Shown piece after piece: positions 14,753 through 22,795 of a stretch of DNA of 36,317 nt. This DNA comes from JAVBOF01 sp031550915 (GTDB lineage: Bacteria; Bacillota; Clostridia; Christensenellales; MGBC116941), in NCBI GenBank assembly GCA_031550915.1, contig JAVBOF010000120.1, forward strand, positions 1-36,317, given 5' to 3'. The first letter of the stretch is position 1. Every line of letters starts with the position of its first letter. The notes beneath the pieces were generated by a model. The model had not been told where the DNA came from. It searched no databases and worked only from the letters and a program-made list of their open reading frames with translations. The position numbers and the translations under genes are program-made.

Positions 14753-15106
14753 ATGATTAAAAACAAACAGGGAAACACAAACAATCATAAAAACAAGCTG
14801 CATGTTAAAAAGGATGACATGGTGCTTATCCTTTCCGGTAAGGACAAGGGTAAAAAGGGCAAGGTGATCGGAGCCATACCTAAGGATGGCAAGATAGTTG
14901 TTGAAGGCCTAAACAAGGTGACCGCTCATATCAAACCGCGCAGGCAGGGCCAGCCAGGCGGACGTATAACCAAAGAAGCGCCGATGTACGCATGCAAGGT
15001 ACTTCCCATTTGTGGAAAATGTGGAAAGGCTACACGGGTCAAGCACATTTTATCCGACGGCAAGATGATCCGCATTTGCAAATGCGGTGAATCGCTGGAT
15101 AAGTAG
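14753..15106 (+). CDS. rplX: 50S ribosomal protein L24
   Basis: Assembly initiator with a KOW domain (DDMVLILSGKDKGKKGKV, residues 21-38). The 117-residue product has a C-terminal zinc-ribbon-like pair: C87-x2-C90 and C109-x-C111. The second knuckle is CxC instead of the usual CxxC, so zinc binding is uncertain. I chose ATG 14753 after GAGGAGGCAG; the frame runs upstream only through the end of rplN. An N-terminal stretch of about 14 residues precedes the KOW strand. Confidence 0.94.
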   Translation: MIKNKQGNTNNHKNKLHVKKDDMVLILSGKDKGKKGKVIGAIPKDGKIVVEGLNKVTAHIKPRRQGQPGGRITKEAPMYACKVLPICGKCGKATRVKHILSDGKMIRICKCGESLDK

Positions 15107-15129
15107 CCGGAGGGAAGGGAGGTAAACAT

Positions 15130-15672
15130 ATGGCAAGATTGAAGGATAAATACTTAAAGGATATGGTTCCGGCGTTGAAGCAGAAGTTTGGATATTCAAA
15201 CATCATGCAGGTACCCAAGCTGGAAAAGATAGTTGTCAATATGGGCCTGGGCGACGCCAAGGATAACCCCAAAAGCCTTGACGCGGCGGTTTTAGATATG
15301 ACGACTGTTACAGGACAAAAACCCATCGTGACGAAAGCAAAAAAATCCGTTGCAAACTTTAAACTGCGTGCCGGCATGAGCGTTGGCGCAAAGGTTACGC
15401 TTAGGGGCGAAAGAATGTATGAGTTTGCGGACAGAGTTTTGAACGTTGCGTTGCCGCGCGTAAGGGATTTTCGCGGAGTAAGCGAAAAGAGCTTTGACGG
15501 CAGGGGAAATTATGCACTTGGTATTAAAGAGCAGCTTATCTTCCCGGAGATAGACTACGACCAGATAGAGAAGATTCGCGGCATGGATATAGTTTTTGTT
15601 ACAAGCGCCAAGACAGACGAAGAAGCCCGCGAGCTGTTGACGCTCATGGGTATGCCGTTTGCGCAGCGATAA
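15130..15672 (+). CDS. rplE: 50S ribosomal protein L5
   Basis: Binds 5S rRNA and contacts P-site tRNA. The 180-residue product has FGYSNIMQVPKLEKIVVNMG near the N-terminus, then GQKPIVTKAKKSVANFKLR and the C-terminal FVTSAKTDEEARELLTLMG. ATG 15130 follows GGAAGGGAGG. Length and start match the family. Confidence 0.97.
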   Translation: MARLKDKYLKDMVPALKQKFGYSNIMQVPKLEKIVVNMGLGDAKDNPKSLDAAVLDMTTVTGQKPIVTKAKKSVANFKLRAGMSVGAKVTLRGERMYEFADRVLNVALPRVRDFRGVSEKSFDGRGNYALGIKEQLIFPEIDYDQIEKIRGMDIVFVTSAKTDEEARELLTLMGMPFAQR

Positions 15673-15690
15673 TAAGGAGGTAATTACCAA

Positions 15691-15876
15691 GTGGCGAAAA
15701 AGAGCATGATAAACAAACAGCAAAAGCCGCCCAAGTTTAGCACAAGGGCATATACCAGATGTAATATCTGCGGAAGGCCGCACGCTGTTTTGAGGAAATA
15801 TGGCATTTGCCGCATATGCTTCAGGGAGATGGCCTACAGGGGCCAGATACCGGGCGTACGCAAGGCAAGCTGGTAA
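15691..15876 (+). CDS. rpsZ: 30S ribosomal protein S14, zinc-binding short type
   Basis: The 61-residue C+ form of S14, with C24-x2-C27 and C40-x2-C43 binding zinc; the sequence runs RCNICGRPHAVLRKYGICRI. The usual short form ends GVRKASW as here. Start codon GTG at 15691 after AAGGAGG. No zinc-free long S14 is seen in the window. Confidence 0.95.
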   Translation: MAKKSMINKQQKPPKFSTRAYTRCNICGRPHAVLRKYGICRICFREMAYRGQIPGVRKASW

Positions 15877-15904
15877 TAAAGATTTACCGGAAGGAGGTTG
15901 CATT

Positions 15905-16303
15905 ATGGTTGTTACAGATCCTATTGCAGATATGTTGACGCGTATTCGTAACGCACTTGTGGCAAAGCATGACAAGGTGGAGATGCCTGCCAGCAAAATG
16001 AAAAGATCGATAGCCCAGATTTTGTTAGACGAGGGATATATCAAGGGCTTTGAATATGTTGAAGACGGCAAGCAGGGCATATTAAAGATATCCCTGAAAT
16101 ATGGGCCGCATAAGGAAAAAGTGGTTACGGGCTTAAAACGCATTTCACGCCCAGGGCTGCGCGTATACGCACGCAGCGAAGAGATCCCAAAGGTTTTGGG
16201 AGGACTTGGTATAGCCATTATATCTACATCCAAAGGTGTGCTTACCGATAAGCAGGCGCGTAAACTGCGTGCAGGCGGGGAAGTATTGGCGTACATTTGG
16301 TAA
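15905..16303 (+). CDS. rpsH: 30S ribosomal protein S8
   Basis: Binds the central domain of 16S rRNA and represses the spc operon in enteric bacteria. The 132-residue product begins MVVTDPIADMLTRIRNA and ends GGEVLAYIW, as in the family. ATG 15905 follows GGAAGGAGG; the frame extends left only through rpsZ. Confidence 0.97.
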   Translation: MVVTDPIADMLTRIRNALVAKHDKVEMPASKMKRSIAQILLDEGYIKGFEYVEDGKQGILKISLKYGPHKEKVVTGLKRISRPGLRVYARSEEIPKVLGGLGIAIISTSKGVLTDKQARKLRAGGEVLAYIW

Positions 16304-16330
16304 TGAGCTTTTTACTGTGGAGGTATAGAA

Positions 16331-16870
16331 ATGTCCAGAATTGGTAAGCTTCCAGTAGCCTTGCCTAGCGGTGTCAAGGTAGACGTTGGCGAAGGAAACA
16401 TGGTTACCGTTAAAGGCCCTAAAGGCGAACTGAAGCAAAAAATAAACCAGGATATGATTATTGAGGAAGATAACGGGCAGATAATCATAAAAAGACCTAC
16501 AGATAACAAGAACCACCGTGCGTTGCACGGGCTTTCCCGAAGCCTTATTAACAATATGGTGGTTGGCGTTAGCAGCGGCTTTGAAAAAAGCCTGGATATA
16601 GTTGGCGTAGGATATAGGGCCCAAAAGCAGGGCAATAAGCTTGTGCTTAACGTCGGCTACAGCCATCCTGTTGAGATCGACTCCCCCAAGGGGATTGAGA
16701 TCGACGTACCCGCGCCAAACAAGATCATTGTAAAGGGTATTGATAAGCAGGCGGTTGGCGCTTTGGCAGCGGATATTCGCAAGGTGCGCAGCCCAGAGCC
16801 GTATAAAGGCAAGGGTATACGCTATACTGGTGAATTTGTGCGCCAGAAGGAAGGAAAGACCGGCAAATAG
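16331..16870 (+). CDS. rplF: 50S ribosomal protein L6
   Basis: Two-domain protein near the factor-binding site. The 179-residue product begins MSRIGKLPVALPSGVKVDV and has NMVTVKGPKGELKQ and the C-terminal signature PEPYKGKGIRYTGEFVRQKEGK. The ribosome binding site before ATG 16331 is a modest GGAGG. Confidence 0.97.
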   Translation: MSRIGKLPVALPSGVKVDVGEGNMVTVKGPKGELKQKINQDMIIEEDNGQIIIKRPTDNKNHRALHGLSRSLINNMVVGVSSGFEKSLDIVGVGYRAQKQGNKLVLNVGYSHPVEIDSPKGIEIDVPAPNKIIVKGIDKQAVGALAADIRKVRSPEPYKGKGIRYTGEFVRQKEGKTGK

Positions 16871-16888
16871 CAGGAGGGAGTGTTAGGT

Positions 16889-17257
16889 TTGATTAAAAGG
16901 CTTGATAAAAACACAGTTCGTAAAGCGCGGCATAACCGTATGCGGCATTCGTTGCGCGGAACGGCGGAACGTCCAAGATTAAACGTATATAGAAGCCTTA
17001 ACAATATATATGTTCAGATCATCGACGACGATAATGGGGTCACGTTGGCGAGCTCTTCGTCGATGGATTCTGAAATAAAGACCAAAGTCGGCGGCAAGAC
17101 AAAGAGGGAAGCCGCGAAGTTGGTTGGCGAATCCATAGCGAAACGCGCTAAGGATAAGGGGATAGAAAAAGTCGTGTTTGACCGCGGCGGCTATCTTTAC
17201 ACTGGCAGGGTGGCAGAACTGGCAGAGGGAGCCAGAGAAGCCGGCCTGGACTTTTAA
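16889..17257 (+). CDS. rplR: 50S ribosomal protein L18
   Basis: Binds 5S rRNA. The 122-residue product has RHNRMRHSLRGTAERPRLNV and ends LAEGAREAGLDF. The start is TTG at 16889: AGGAGGGAG at 16872-16880 lies about eight nt upstream and the resulting MIKRLDKNTVRKAR matches the family. A GTG at 16880 sits inside the ribosome binding site and is rejected. Confidence 0.95.
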   Translation: MIKRLDKNTVRKARHNRMRHSLRGTAERPRLNVYRSLNNIYVQIIDDDNGVTLASSSSMDSEIKTKVGGKTKREAAKLVGESIAKRAKDKGIEKVVFDRGGYLYTGRVAELAEGAREAGLDF

Positions 17258-17268
17258 GGAGGTAACAG

Positions 17269-17769
17269 ATGCGGCGCATAGATGCAAGCACACTTGATCT
17301 TAAAGAAAAACTGGTTGCTGTAAACCGCGTAGCCAAGGTTGTTAAGGGCGGCAGGAATTTCCGGTTTAGCGCGCTGGTCGTAGTTGGTGATGAAAACGGC
17401 CACGTGGGAGCTGGAATGGGTAAGGCCACTGAAATACCCGAAGCTATACGTAAAGCTGTGGAAGCGGCTAAACGCAGCATGATAGAGATACCTATAGTCG
17501 GCACGAGCATACCGCACAGGATAATCGGAAAGTTTGGCACGGCAAAGGTGCTTTTGCTTCCGGCTGAAGAAGGCTGCGGCGTTATTGCGGGCGGCCCAGT
17601 GCGCGCGGTTTTGGAAATGGCCGGCGTTAAGGATATTCGTACAAAGGCTTATGGCAGCAATAACCCGACAAACTGCGTTAAAGCTACTTTGGAAGGCCTG
17701 ACCGAGTTGCGGACCGTAGAGCAGGTTGCCCGTCTTCGCGGCAAGACCGTAGAAGAGATACTTGGTTAA
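17269..17769 (+). CDS. rpsE: 30S ribosomal protein S5
   Basis: Mutations in this protein affect decoding accuracy; it forms the mRNA entry tunnel with S3 and S4. The 166-residue product has the dsRNA-binding-like domain (LKEKLVAVNRVAKVVKGGRN) and VGDENGHVGAGMGKATEIPEA, followed by the C-terminal GVIAGGPVRAVLEMAGVKDI. ATG 17269 has GGAGG upstream. Confidence 0.97.
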   Translation: MRRIDASTLDLKEKLVAVNRVAKVVKGGRNFRFSALVVVGDENGHVGAGMGKATEIPEAIRKAVEAAKRSMIEIPIVGTSIPHRIIGKFGTAKVLLLPAEEGCGVIAGGPVRAVLEMAGVKDIRTKAYGSNNPTNCVKATLEGLTELRTVEQVARLRGKTVEEILG

Positions 17770-17784
17770 GGGGGCGTACTTACG

Positions 17785-17970
17785 ATGGGAAAACTCAAGA
17801 TAACATATAAGAAAAGCTCTATAGGCTTTCCTAAGGACCAGAAGGCGACAGTTAAGGCTTTGGGCCTTGGCAAGCTGAACAGTACTGTAGAGTTGCCTGA
17901 TAACCCGGCCGTACGCGGCATGGTTACAAAAATATCTCATCTTCTAGCAGTAGAAGAGATACAAGGTTAA
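17785..17970 (+). CDS. rpmD: 50S ribosomal protein L30
   Basis: A 61-residue protein with KITYKKSSIGFPKDQKATVKA and a C-terminal VEEIQG, the standard short L30. The ribosome binding site is weak (GGGGGCG). It lies between rpsE and rplO, as usual. Confidence 0.95.
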   Translation: MGKLKITYKKSSIGFPKDQKATVKALGLGKLNSTVELPDNPAVRGMVTKISHLLAVEEIQG

Positions 17971-17986
17971 CGAGGAGGTTCATATC

Positions 17987-18430
17987 ATGAAGCTTCATGA
18001 TTTAAAGCCTGCCGCGGGATCGCGCACCGCACCAAAACGTTTGGGTAGGGGTACGGGCTCCGGGCTTGGCAAAACAAGCGGTAAGGGACATAAGGGCCAG
18101 AAAGCCAGAAGCGGCGGCGGCGTGCGTCCCGGCTTTGAAGGCGGACAGATGCCGCTTTCTAGAAGGCTTCCCAAGAGAGGCTTTACAAATATTTTTGCTA
18201 AAGAATATGCAATAGTTAATGTTTCCATGCTGGAACAGCTGGATAACGGCACAGAGGTTACAGTTGAGCTTTTGAAAGAAAAGGGCATGATCAAAAAGCC
18301 GCTGGACGGACTGAAGATTCTTGGTAACGGAGAGCTTACAAAGAAATTGACCGTTAAGGCTGCAAAGGTCAGCGCTTCCGCAAAGCAAAATATTGAAGCG
18401 GCCGGTGGAAATGTTGAGGTGATCGGTTAA
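17987..18430 (+). CDS. rplO: 50S ribosomal protein L15
   Basis: Late assembly protein with a long glycine/basic N-terminal extension (GRGTGSGLGKTSGKGHKGQK, about 20-39) that threads through 23S rRNA. 147 residues, start MKLHDLKPAAGSR. The stop overlaps the secY start by one base (TAATG), so SecY translation is coupled to it. Confidence 0.97.
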   Translation: MKLHDLKPAAGSRTAPKRLGRGTGSGLGKTSGKGHKGQKARSGGGVRPGFEGGQMPLSRRLPKRGFTNIFAKEYAIVNVSMLEQLDNGTEVTVELLKEKGMIKKPLDGLKILGNGELTKKLTVKAAKVSASAKQNIEAAGGNVEVIG

Positions 18431-19695
18431 TGTTTCAGATTCTGAAAAACGCGTGGAAAACACCCGAATTAAAGAAGAAGATCCTTTACACGCTTCTGCT
18501 GCTGCTTATATTCCGAATAGGTACGATCATCCCCTTGCCTGGGGTAAACGCCGACTATATCGGCCAGATCGTTGAGCAGTTTGGCGTTTTGGGCTTTATG
18601 GATATCATCAGCGGCGGCAGCTTGAAGAATTTTACGCTGTTTGCAACAGGGATATCTCCGTATATCAACGCGTCGATCATAATGAACCTTTTAACCGTTG
18701 CTATACCCGCGCTGGAACGCCTTGCTAAGGAAGGCGAGACCGGACGCAAAAAGATAAACAAGATAACGGTCTACCTTACGATCGCCCTGGCGTTTTTGCA
18801 GGGTTTGGGGCTTGTTATTGCCCTTGGGCCGCAGGCCGTTATAGACCAGAGCTTTTTGAACTACCTGCAGATAGGATTCTGCGTGGCCGCGGGCTCCTCC
18901 ATATGCGTGTGGCTCGGTGAAAAAATCACCGAACGTGGGATAGGCAACGGTATTTCGCTGCTTATTTTCATCGGCATAGTTTCCCGGTTGCCTGTTGCAA
19001 TCAATCATTTGTTGCAGATGATATCACTTGGGACGCTGGCCTGGTATCTCTTTATAGTTATACTGGTCATCGCCATTGCGATAATAGCCGGAGTCGTATT
19101 CATAGATAAAGGTGAAAGGCGTATTCAGGTACAGTACGCGAAGCGTGTAGTCGGGCGTAAGATGTATGGCGGGCAGAGCACACATATACCTATGAAGGTT
19201 AACTCCGCTGGCGTTTTGCCGATCATATTCGCGTCTATACTACTGCAGTTCCCCGGTGTTTTTGCGCAGTTTTCGCCGAATTCATCGTTTGCGCTATGGT
19301 ATAAGGCTGTTTTAGGGCCTGGCGCGTGGCTTCATCTTGTTTTGATGGCAGTGTTGATAATATTCTTTACATTCTTCTATACGACTATTCAGTTCAACCC
19401 TATAGAGGTGTCTAAGAATATGCAGCAATACGGCGGGTTTATACCGGGTATCCGCCCAGGAAAGCCGACGAGTGATTATCTGGCGAGGATATCCATGAGG
19501 ATAACCATGTGCGGCGCCATTTTCCTTGCGTTCATATCGGTTGTTCCCACGGCTTTTACAGGGTTGTTTAACCTTGGTTCAGGCGCGGCGTTTGGCGCAA
19601 CCAGTGTTTTGATCCTTGTAAGTGTTTCGCTTGAAACAACGAGGCAGATGGAATCTCAGATGATGATGAGGCATTACAAGGGCTTCTTGAGTTAA
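18430..19695 (+). CDS. secY: Protein translocase subunit SecY
   Basis: Channel subunit of the SecYEG translocon, with ten predicted membrane helices. The 421-residue product has the plug-region start FRIGTIIPLPGVN, GISPYINASIIMNL, the cytoplasmic loop KGERRIQVQYAKRVVG and the C-terminal NMQQYGGFIPGIRPGKPT. All canonical segments are present. secE lies in the divergent ribosomal unit. Confidence 0.97.
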   Translation: MFQILKNAWKTPELKKKILYTLLLLLIFRIGTIIPLPGVNADYIGQIVEQFGVLGFMDIISGGSLKNFTLFATGISPYINASIIMNLLTVAIPALERLAKEGETGRKKINKITVYLTIALAFLQGLGLVIALGPQAVIDQSFLNYLQIGFCVAAGSSICVWLGEKITERGIGNGISLLIFIGIVSRLPVAINHLLQMISLGTLAWYLFIVILVIAIAIIAGVVFIDKGERRIQVQYAKRVVGRKMYGGQSTHIPMKVNSAGVLPIIFASILLQFPGVFAQFSPNSSFALWYKAVLGPGAWLHLVLMAVLIIFFTFFYTTIQFNPIEVSKNMQQYGGFIPGIRPGKPTSDYLARISMRITMCGAIFLAFISVVPTAFTGLFNLGSGAAFGATSVLILVSVSLETTRQMESQMMMRHYKGFLS

Positions 19696-19714
19696 AAAGG
19701 GGACGGAAAAAATT

Positions 19715-20344
19715 ATGAAGTTGATGTTGCTGGGGCCTCCAGGAGCAGGTAAGGGGACCCAAGCCGCAAAGCTTTGCGGTGAAAAAGGCTGGGCGCATAT
19801 CTCAACAGGTGATATACTCCGGGCCGAGATGAAGAATGGAACCGAGCTTGGCAAAATGGCCAAAACGTTTATAGATAAAGGCGATCTTGTACCCGATGAT
19901 GTGATAATATCTATGGTACTAAACCGGATCAAGGAAGACGATTGCAAAGAGGGGTTCCTCCTTGACGGATTCCCCCGGACGCAGGCACAGGCCGAGGCGC
20001 TTGACGCAAAGCTGTCGCTGGATGTTGTTATATGCCTTGAAGTCACTGAGGATGTGCTGATAAAAAGGCTTGCGGGAAGACGCCTGTGCAAGGAATGCGG
20101 GATGGGTTACCATATCAACACTATGGGCGACAGGAAGAATTGCGAAAAGTGCGGCGGCGAGCTCGTGCAGCGTAAGGATGACAGCGAAGAAACCATAGTG
20201 AACCGTATGAAGGTACATGCAGAACAGACAGAACCGCTGATAGCGCACTATGCGGCGCAAGGCAAGCTGCAGAAGCTTGACGGTGGCCGAAGCATAGTTG
20301 AAGTGGATGCGGACATTAACAAAATATTGGATAACCTTAAATGA
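19715..20344 (+). CDS. adk: Adenylate kinase, zinc-LID type
   Basis: Interconverts ATP plus AMP and 2 ADP. The P-loop GPPGAGKGT is at residues 7-15, the AMP-binding segment STGDILR at 30-36, and DGFPRTQ at 84-90. The LID carries C125, C128, C143 and C146, a full zinc site typical of Gram-positive enzymes. 209 residues is slightly short for the LID-bearing form but no domain is missing. It overlaps map by ATGA. Confidence 0.96.
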   Translation: MKLMLLGPPGAGKGTQAAKLCGEKGWAHISTGDILRAEMKNGTELGKMAKTFIDKGDLVPDDVIISMVLNRIKEDDCKEGFLLDGFPRTQAQAEALDAKLSLDVVICLEVTEDVLIKRLAGRRLCKECGMGYHINTMGDRKNCEKCGGELVQRKDDSEETIVNRMKVHAEQTEPLIAHYAAQGKLQKLDGGRSIVEVDADINKILDNLK

Positions 20345-21099
20345 TTGAGATAAAATCTTCGGCCGAAATAGCGCGGATGCGCAACGGCGGGGCACTGCTT
20401 GCACAATGTATGCAAAGTATATCAAAGCTGCTGGAAGCGGGCATTAGCACGCTTGAGCTGGACGGGGAAGCTCGCAGGATAATAGATAATTGCGGAGGCA
20501 AACCCTCGTTCCTCAACTACAACGGCTTCCCAAACAGCATTTGTGTCAGCGTGAACAGTGAGGTAGTCCACGGAATACCTTCGAAGAACAAGCTTGCACT
20601 AGGAGACCTTGTCAGCATAGATATCGGTATATGTCTGGACGGTTTCCATACAGATATGGCAAGGAGCTTTGTTATCGGCGAGGCCTCCGAAGAACAGAAG
20701 TACCTCATTGAAACGACTGAAACATCCTTTTGGAAGGGTGTTGAAGCCGCAAAGCCGGGCAACAGGATAGGGGATATTTCCCAGGCCATACAGAGCTTTG
20801 CGGAAGGCCGCGGCTGCGGGGTTGTGAGGGCGCTGACGGGACACGGGGTTGGAAGGAAGCTGCACGAGGATCCGGAGGTACCAAACTTTGGCTTCGCGGG
20901 CAGGGGACCAAGGCTTAAGGCCGGTATGACTTTGGCTATAGAGCCGATGATAAACCTTGGAGGTTATGAGGTTTATCAGGATAATAACGGGTGGACCATA
21001 ATAACGCGGGACGGAAAGCTATCCGCGCATTATGAAAACACCATTGCGATTACGGAAGACGGATACGAGATATTGACCGCATTGCCCGAAGGGAGCTGA
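20341..21099 (+). CDS. map: Methionine aminopeptidase, type I
   Basis: Removes the initiator methionine from new proteins. The 252-residue product carries all metal ligands: D94 (SIDIG), D105 (HTDMARS), H168 (TGHGVGR), E201 (IEPM) and E232 (YENTIAIT), plus the conserved His77. It is coupled to adk by a 4-nt overlap and is followed by the KOW gene after 4 nt. Confidence 0.96.
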   Translation: MIEIKSSAEIARMRNGGALLAQCMQSISKLLEAGISTLELDGEARRIIDNCGGKPSFLNYNGFPNSICVSVNSEVVHGIPSKNKLALGDLVSIDIGICLDGFHTDMARSFVIGEASEEQKYLIETTETSFWKGVEAAKPGNRIGDISQAIQSFAEGRGCGVVRALTGHGVGRKLHEDPEVPNFGFAGRGPRLKAGMTLAIEPMINLGGYEVYQDNNGWTIITRDGKLSAHYENTIAITEDGYEILTALPEGS

Positions 21100-21103
21100 T
21101 TCT

Positions 21104-21412
21104 TTGGAAAATGGTTTGGATTTGGGCAGAGTCGTGTATTCAAATAGTGGACGCGACGCAGGTAGATATTATATAATAATAGGGTTGCCGCAGGAAAACT
21201 ACGTTTTGATAGCGGATGGTACGCTGAGGAAGCTCGGTAAGCCAAAGCTGAAAAAGCTAAAGCATCTTGAGATTAAGAAGGATTGCCTAAGCACTATCGG
21301 CGAGAAGCTGCAAGACGGCCGTAAGGTATTTGATTCCGAGGTGCGCGCGGGGCTGGAAAGCCTCGGGTATTACCAGAGGGATAAAGAAAAGGGTGTAGAG
21401 GGCAGCGATTAA
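21104..21412 (+). CDS. KOW-domain RNA-binding protein
   Basis: A 102-residue protein with an N-terminal KOW-like beta segment (GRVVYSNSGRDAGRYYIII) and a basic middle (KLGKPKLKKLKHLE). Genes of this sort sit between map and infA in many Clostridia and resemble archaeal/eukaryotic L14e. The function is not established; rRNA binding is an inference. It starts with TTG at 21104, nine nt after GGGAG; the nearby ATG is out of frame. Confidence 0.85.
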   Translation: MENGLDLGRVVYSNSGRDAGRYYIIIGLPQENYVLIADGTLRKLGKPKLKKLKHLEIKKDCLSTIGEKLQDGRKVFDSEVRAGLESLGYYQRDKEKGVEGSD

Positions 21413-21430
21413 CCCGCAGAAGGCTGCGGG
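21413..21430 (+). promoter_or_regulatory. Intercistronic hairpin between the KOW gene and infA
   Basis: CCCGCAG (21413-21419) and CTGCGGG (21424-21430) form a perfect 7-bp stem with an AAGG loop, immediately after the stop codon. No T-run follows, so it is not a terminator; it may set relative mRNA stability. Confidence 0.5.
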
Positions 21431-21456
21431 GTCTGAGAGAAGTTAGGAGTGTTAAT

Positions 21457-21678
21457 TTGTCCAAACAGGATGTTATCGAAGTTGAAGGCGTCATAGTAGA
21501 ATCTTTCCCGAATGCGATGTTTGAAGTTGAGCTTGTTAACGGGCATAAGGTTTTGGCGCATATATCCGGTAAGCTTCGCATGAATTTCATACGTATATTA
21601 CCCGGAGACAAGGTAACAGTTGAGCTTTCGCCGTATGATCTTAAGCGTGGACGCATCACATGGCGCGGCAAGTCATGA
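21457..21678 (+). CDS. infA: Translation initiation factor IF-1
   Basis: A 73-residue OB-fold protein that binds the A site during initiation: SKQDVIEVEGVIVESFPNAM at the start, ISGKLRMNFIRILPGDKVTVE and the final YDLKRGRITWRGKS. The start is TTG at 21457 with TTAGGAGTG upstream; no ATG is in range. Confidence 0.96.
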   Translation: MSKQDVIEVEGVIVESFPNAMFEVELVNGHKVLAHISGKLRMNFIRILPGDKVTVELSPYDLKRGRITWRGKS

Positions 21679-21738
21679 TATAGGACCAGACGGCTTTGCC
21701 GGTTTTGGTTTTGAAGATTTTCTGAGGAGGAGATATCA

Positions 21739-21852
21739 TTGAAAGTTAGGCCATCGGTTAAACCAATTTGCGAGAAATGCAAGATCATTCGCCGCAAGGG
21801 CAAGGTTATGGTTATTTGTGAGAATCCAAAACATAAACAAAAACAGGGTTGA
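21739..21852 (+). CDS. rpmJ: 50S ribosomal protein L36, zinc type
   Basis: A 37-residue protein: KVRPSVKPICEKCKIIRRKG then CENPKHKQKQG. The zinc ligands C11, C14, C27 and H32 are intact. It starts with TTG at 21739, after GAGGAGGAG; this matches the conserved MKVRPSVK beginning exactly. Confidence 0.95.
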   Translation: MKVRPSVKPICEKCKIIRRKGKVMVICENPKHKQKQG

Positions 21853-21864
21853 ACATGAATAACA

Positions 21865-21943
21865 CCGTATGACGCGGCTGGAAGCACGAATATCGGTATC
21901 CGGAGTAAACGGCTCTAGGGCCGACGAGTTTCTGTTCATACGG
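21865..21943 (+). ncRNA. Structured intercistronic element before rpsM (cis-regulatory candidate)
   Basis: CCGTATGA (21865-21872) and TCATACGG (21936-21943) form a perfect 8-bp closing stem across 63 nt. Inside, CGGCT (21910-21914) pairs with GGCCG (21919-21923) around CTAG. The element fills an otherwise unexplained 138-nt gap and ends about 30 nt before the rpsM ribosome binding site. S4 represses the alpha operon from a leader at this place in enteric bacteria. No named family is recognised. Confidence 0.5.
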
Positions 21944-21990
21944 ATCAAATATATTAGTTTAGACACAAAAAAACGGAGGTGTTTGTTGGA

Positions 21991-22359
21991 ATGGCACGTA
22001 TTGCCGGTGTAGATCTTCCCAGGGATAAGCGCGTTGAAATAGGTTTGACGTATATTTTTGGTATCGGGCGCAGCCGCGCTACAGAAATAGTCAAGGCTAC
22101 GGGCGTAAACCCGGATACAAGGATACGAGACCTTTCAGAAGCGGAAGTTGGGAAGCTTAGGGAATATATCGACAGAAGCTTGAAGGTAGAGGGCGATTTG
22201 AGGCGCGAAGTTGCGCTGAATATCAAACGCCTGATTGAAATAGGCTGCTATAGGGGCGTACGCCACAGGAAGGGCCTTCCTGTACGCGGACAAAGCTCCA
22301 AGCAAAACGCGCGTACCCGCAAGGGTCCGAAGCGTACGGTTGGAAACAAGAAAAAGTAA
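21991..22359 (+). CDS. rpsM: 30S ribosomal protein S13
   Basis: Head protein contacting S19 and P-site tRNA. The 122-residue product begins MARIAGVDLPRDKRVEIGLTY, and ends with the conserved RGQSSKQNARTRKGPKR segment plus a basic tail. ATG 21991 follows GGAGG by 11 nt; an in-frame GTG at 21979 overlaps that site. It opens the alpha-operon segment. Confidence 0.97.
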   Translation: MARIAGVDLPRDKRVEIGLTYIFGIGRSRATEIVKATGVNPDTRIRDLSEAEVGKLREYIDRSLKVEGDLRREVALNIKRLIEIGCYRGVRHRKGLPVRGQSSKQNARTRKGPKRTVGNKKK

Positions 22360-22376
22360 ATCCTGGAGGTAATTAA

Positions 22377-22775
22377 ATGGCAAATCCTAAGGGCAAGCGC
22401 TCGACCAGAAAGCGCCGCGAGCGGAAAAACATAGAAAGAGGAGCGGCCCATATTCGTTCTTCGTTCAATAATACGATAGTCACTATAACCGATATCCAGG
22501 GAAATGCTCTCTCCTGGGCTTCAGCCGGTGGGCTTGGCTTCCGCGGAAGCAGAAAAAGCACGCCTTTTGCCGCGCAGATGGCGGCTGAGACTGCTGCGAA
22601 AGCAGCGATGGAGCATGGGCTTAAGACCGTAGAGGTTTTTGTTAAAGGCCCTGGCAGCGGAAGGGAAGCGGCGATACGCTCGCTTCAAACGGCAGGCTTG
22701 GAGGTAAACATGATAAAGGATGTTACCCCTATTCCGCATAATGGATGCCGCCCGCCGAAACGCCGCAGAGTTTAA
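22377..22775 (+). CDS. rpsK: 30S ribosomal protein S11
   Basis: Platform protein next to the Shine-Dalgarno helix. The 132-residue product has IRSSFNNTIVTITDIQGNAL and KGPGSGREAAIRSLQTAGLE, and the C-terminal IPHNGCRPPKRRRV. ATG 22377 follows CTGGAGG. Confidence 0.97.
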   Translation: MANPKGKRSTRKRRERKNIERGAAHIRSSFNNTIVTITDIQGNALSWASAGGLGFRGSRKSTPFAAQMAAETAAKAAMEHGLKTVEVFVKGPGSGREAAIRSLQTAGLEVNMIKDVTPIPHNGCRPPKRRRV

Positions 22776-22795
22776 TTTTGGAGGTAGATCGTTAA

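Noticed and set aside
15292..16296. A 334-codon minus-strand frame across rplE, rpsZ and rpsH
   Set aside because: Same reason: complement of conserved genes, odd composition, no domain.
21865..21943. A known riboswitch (the GAGTTTCT stretch recalls the purine class)
   Set aside because: The junction order does not fit a purine aptamer: the motif lies directly before the 3' closing arm, and J1/2 and J2/3 consensus bases are missing.
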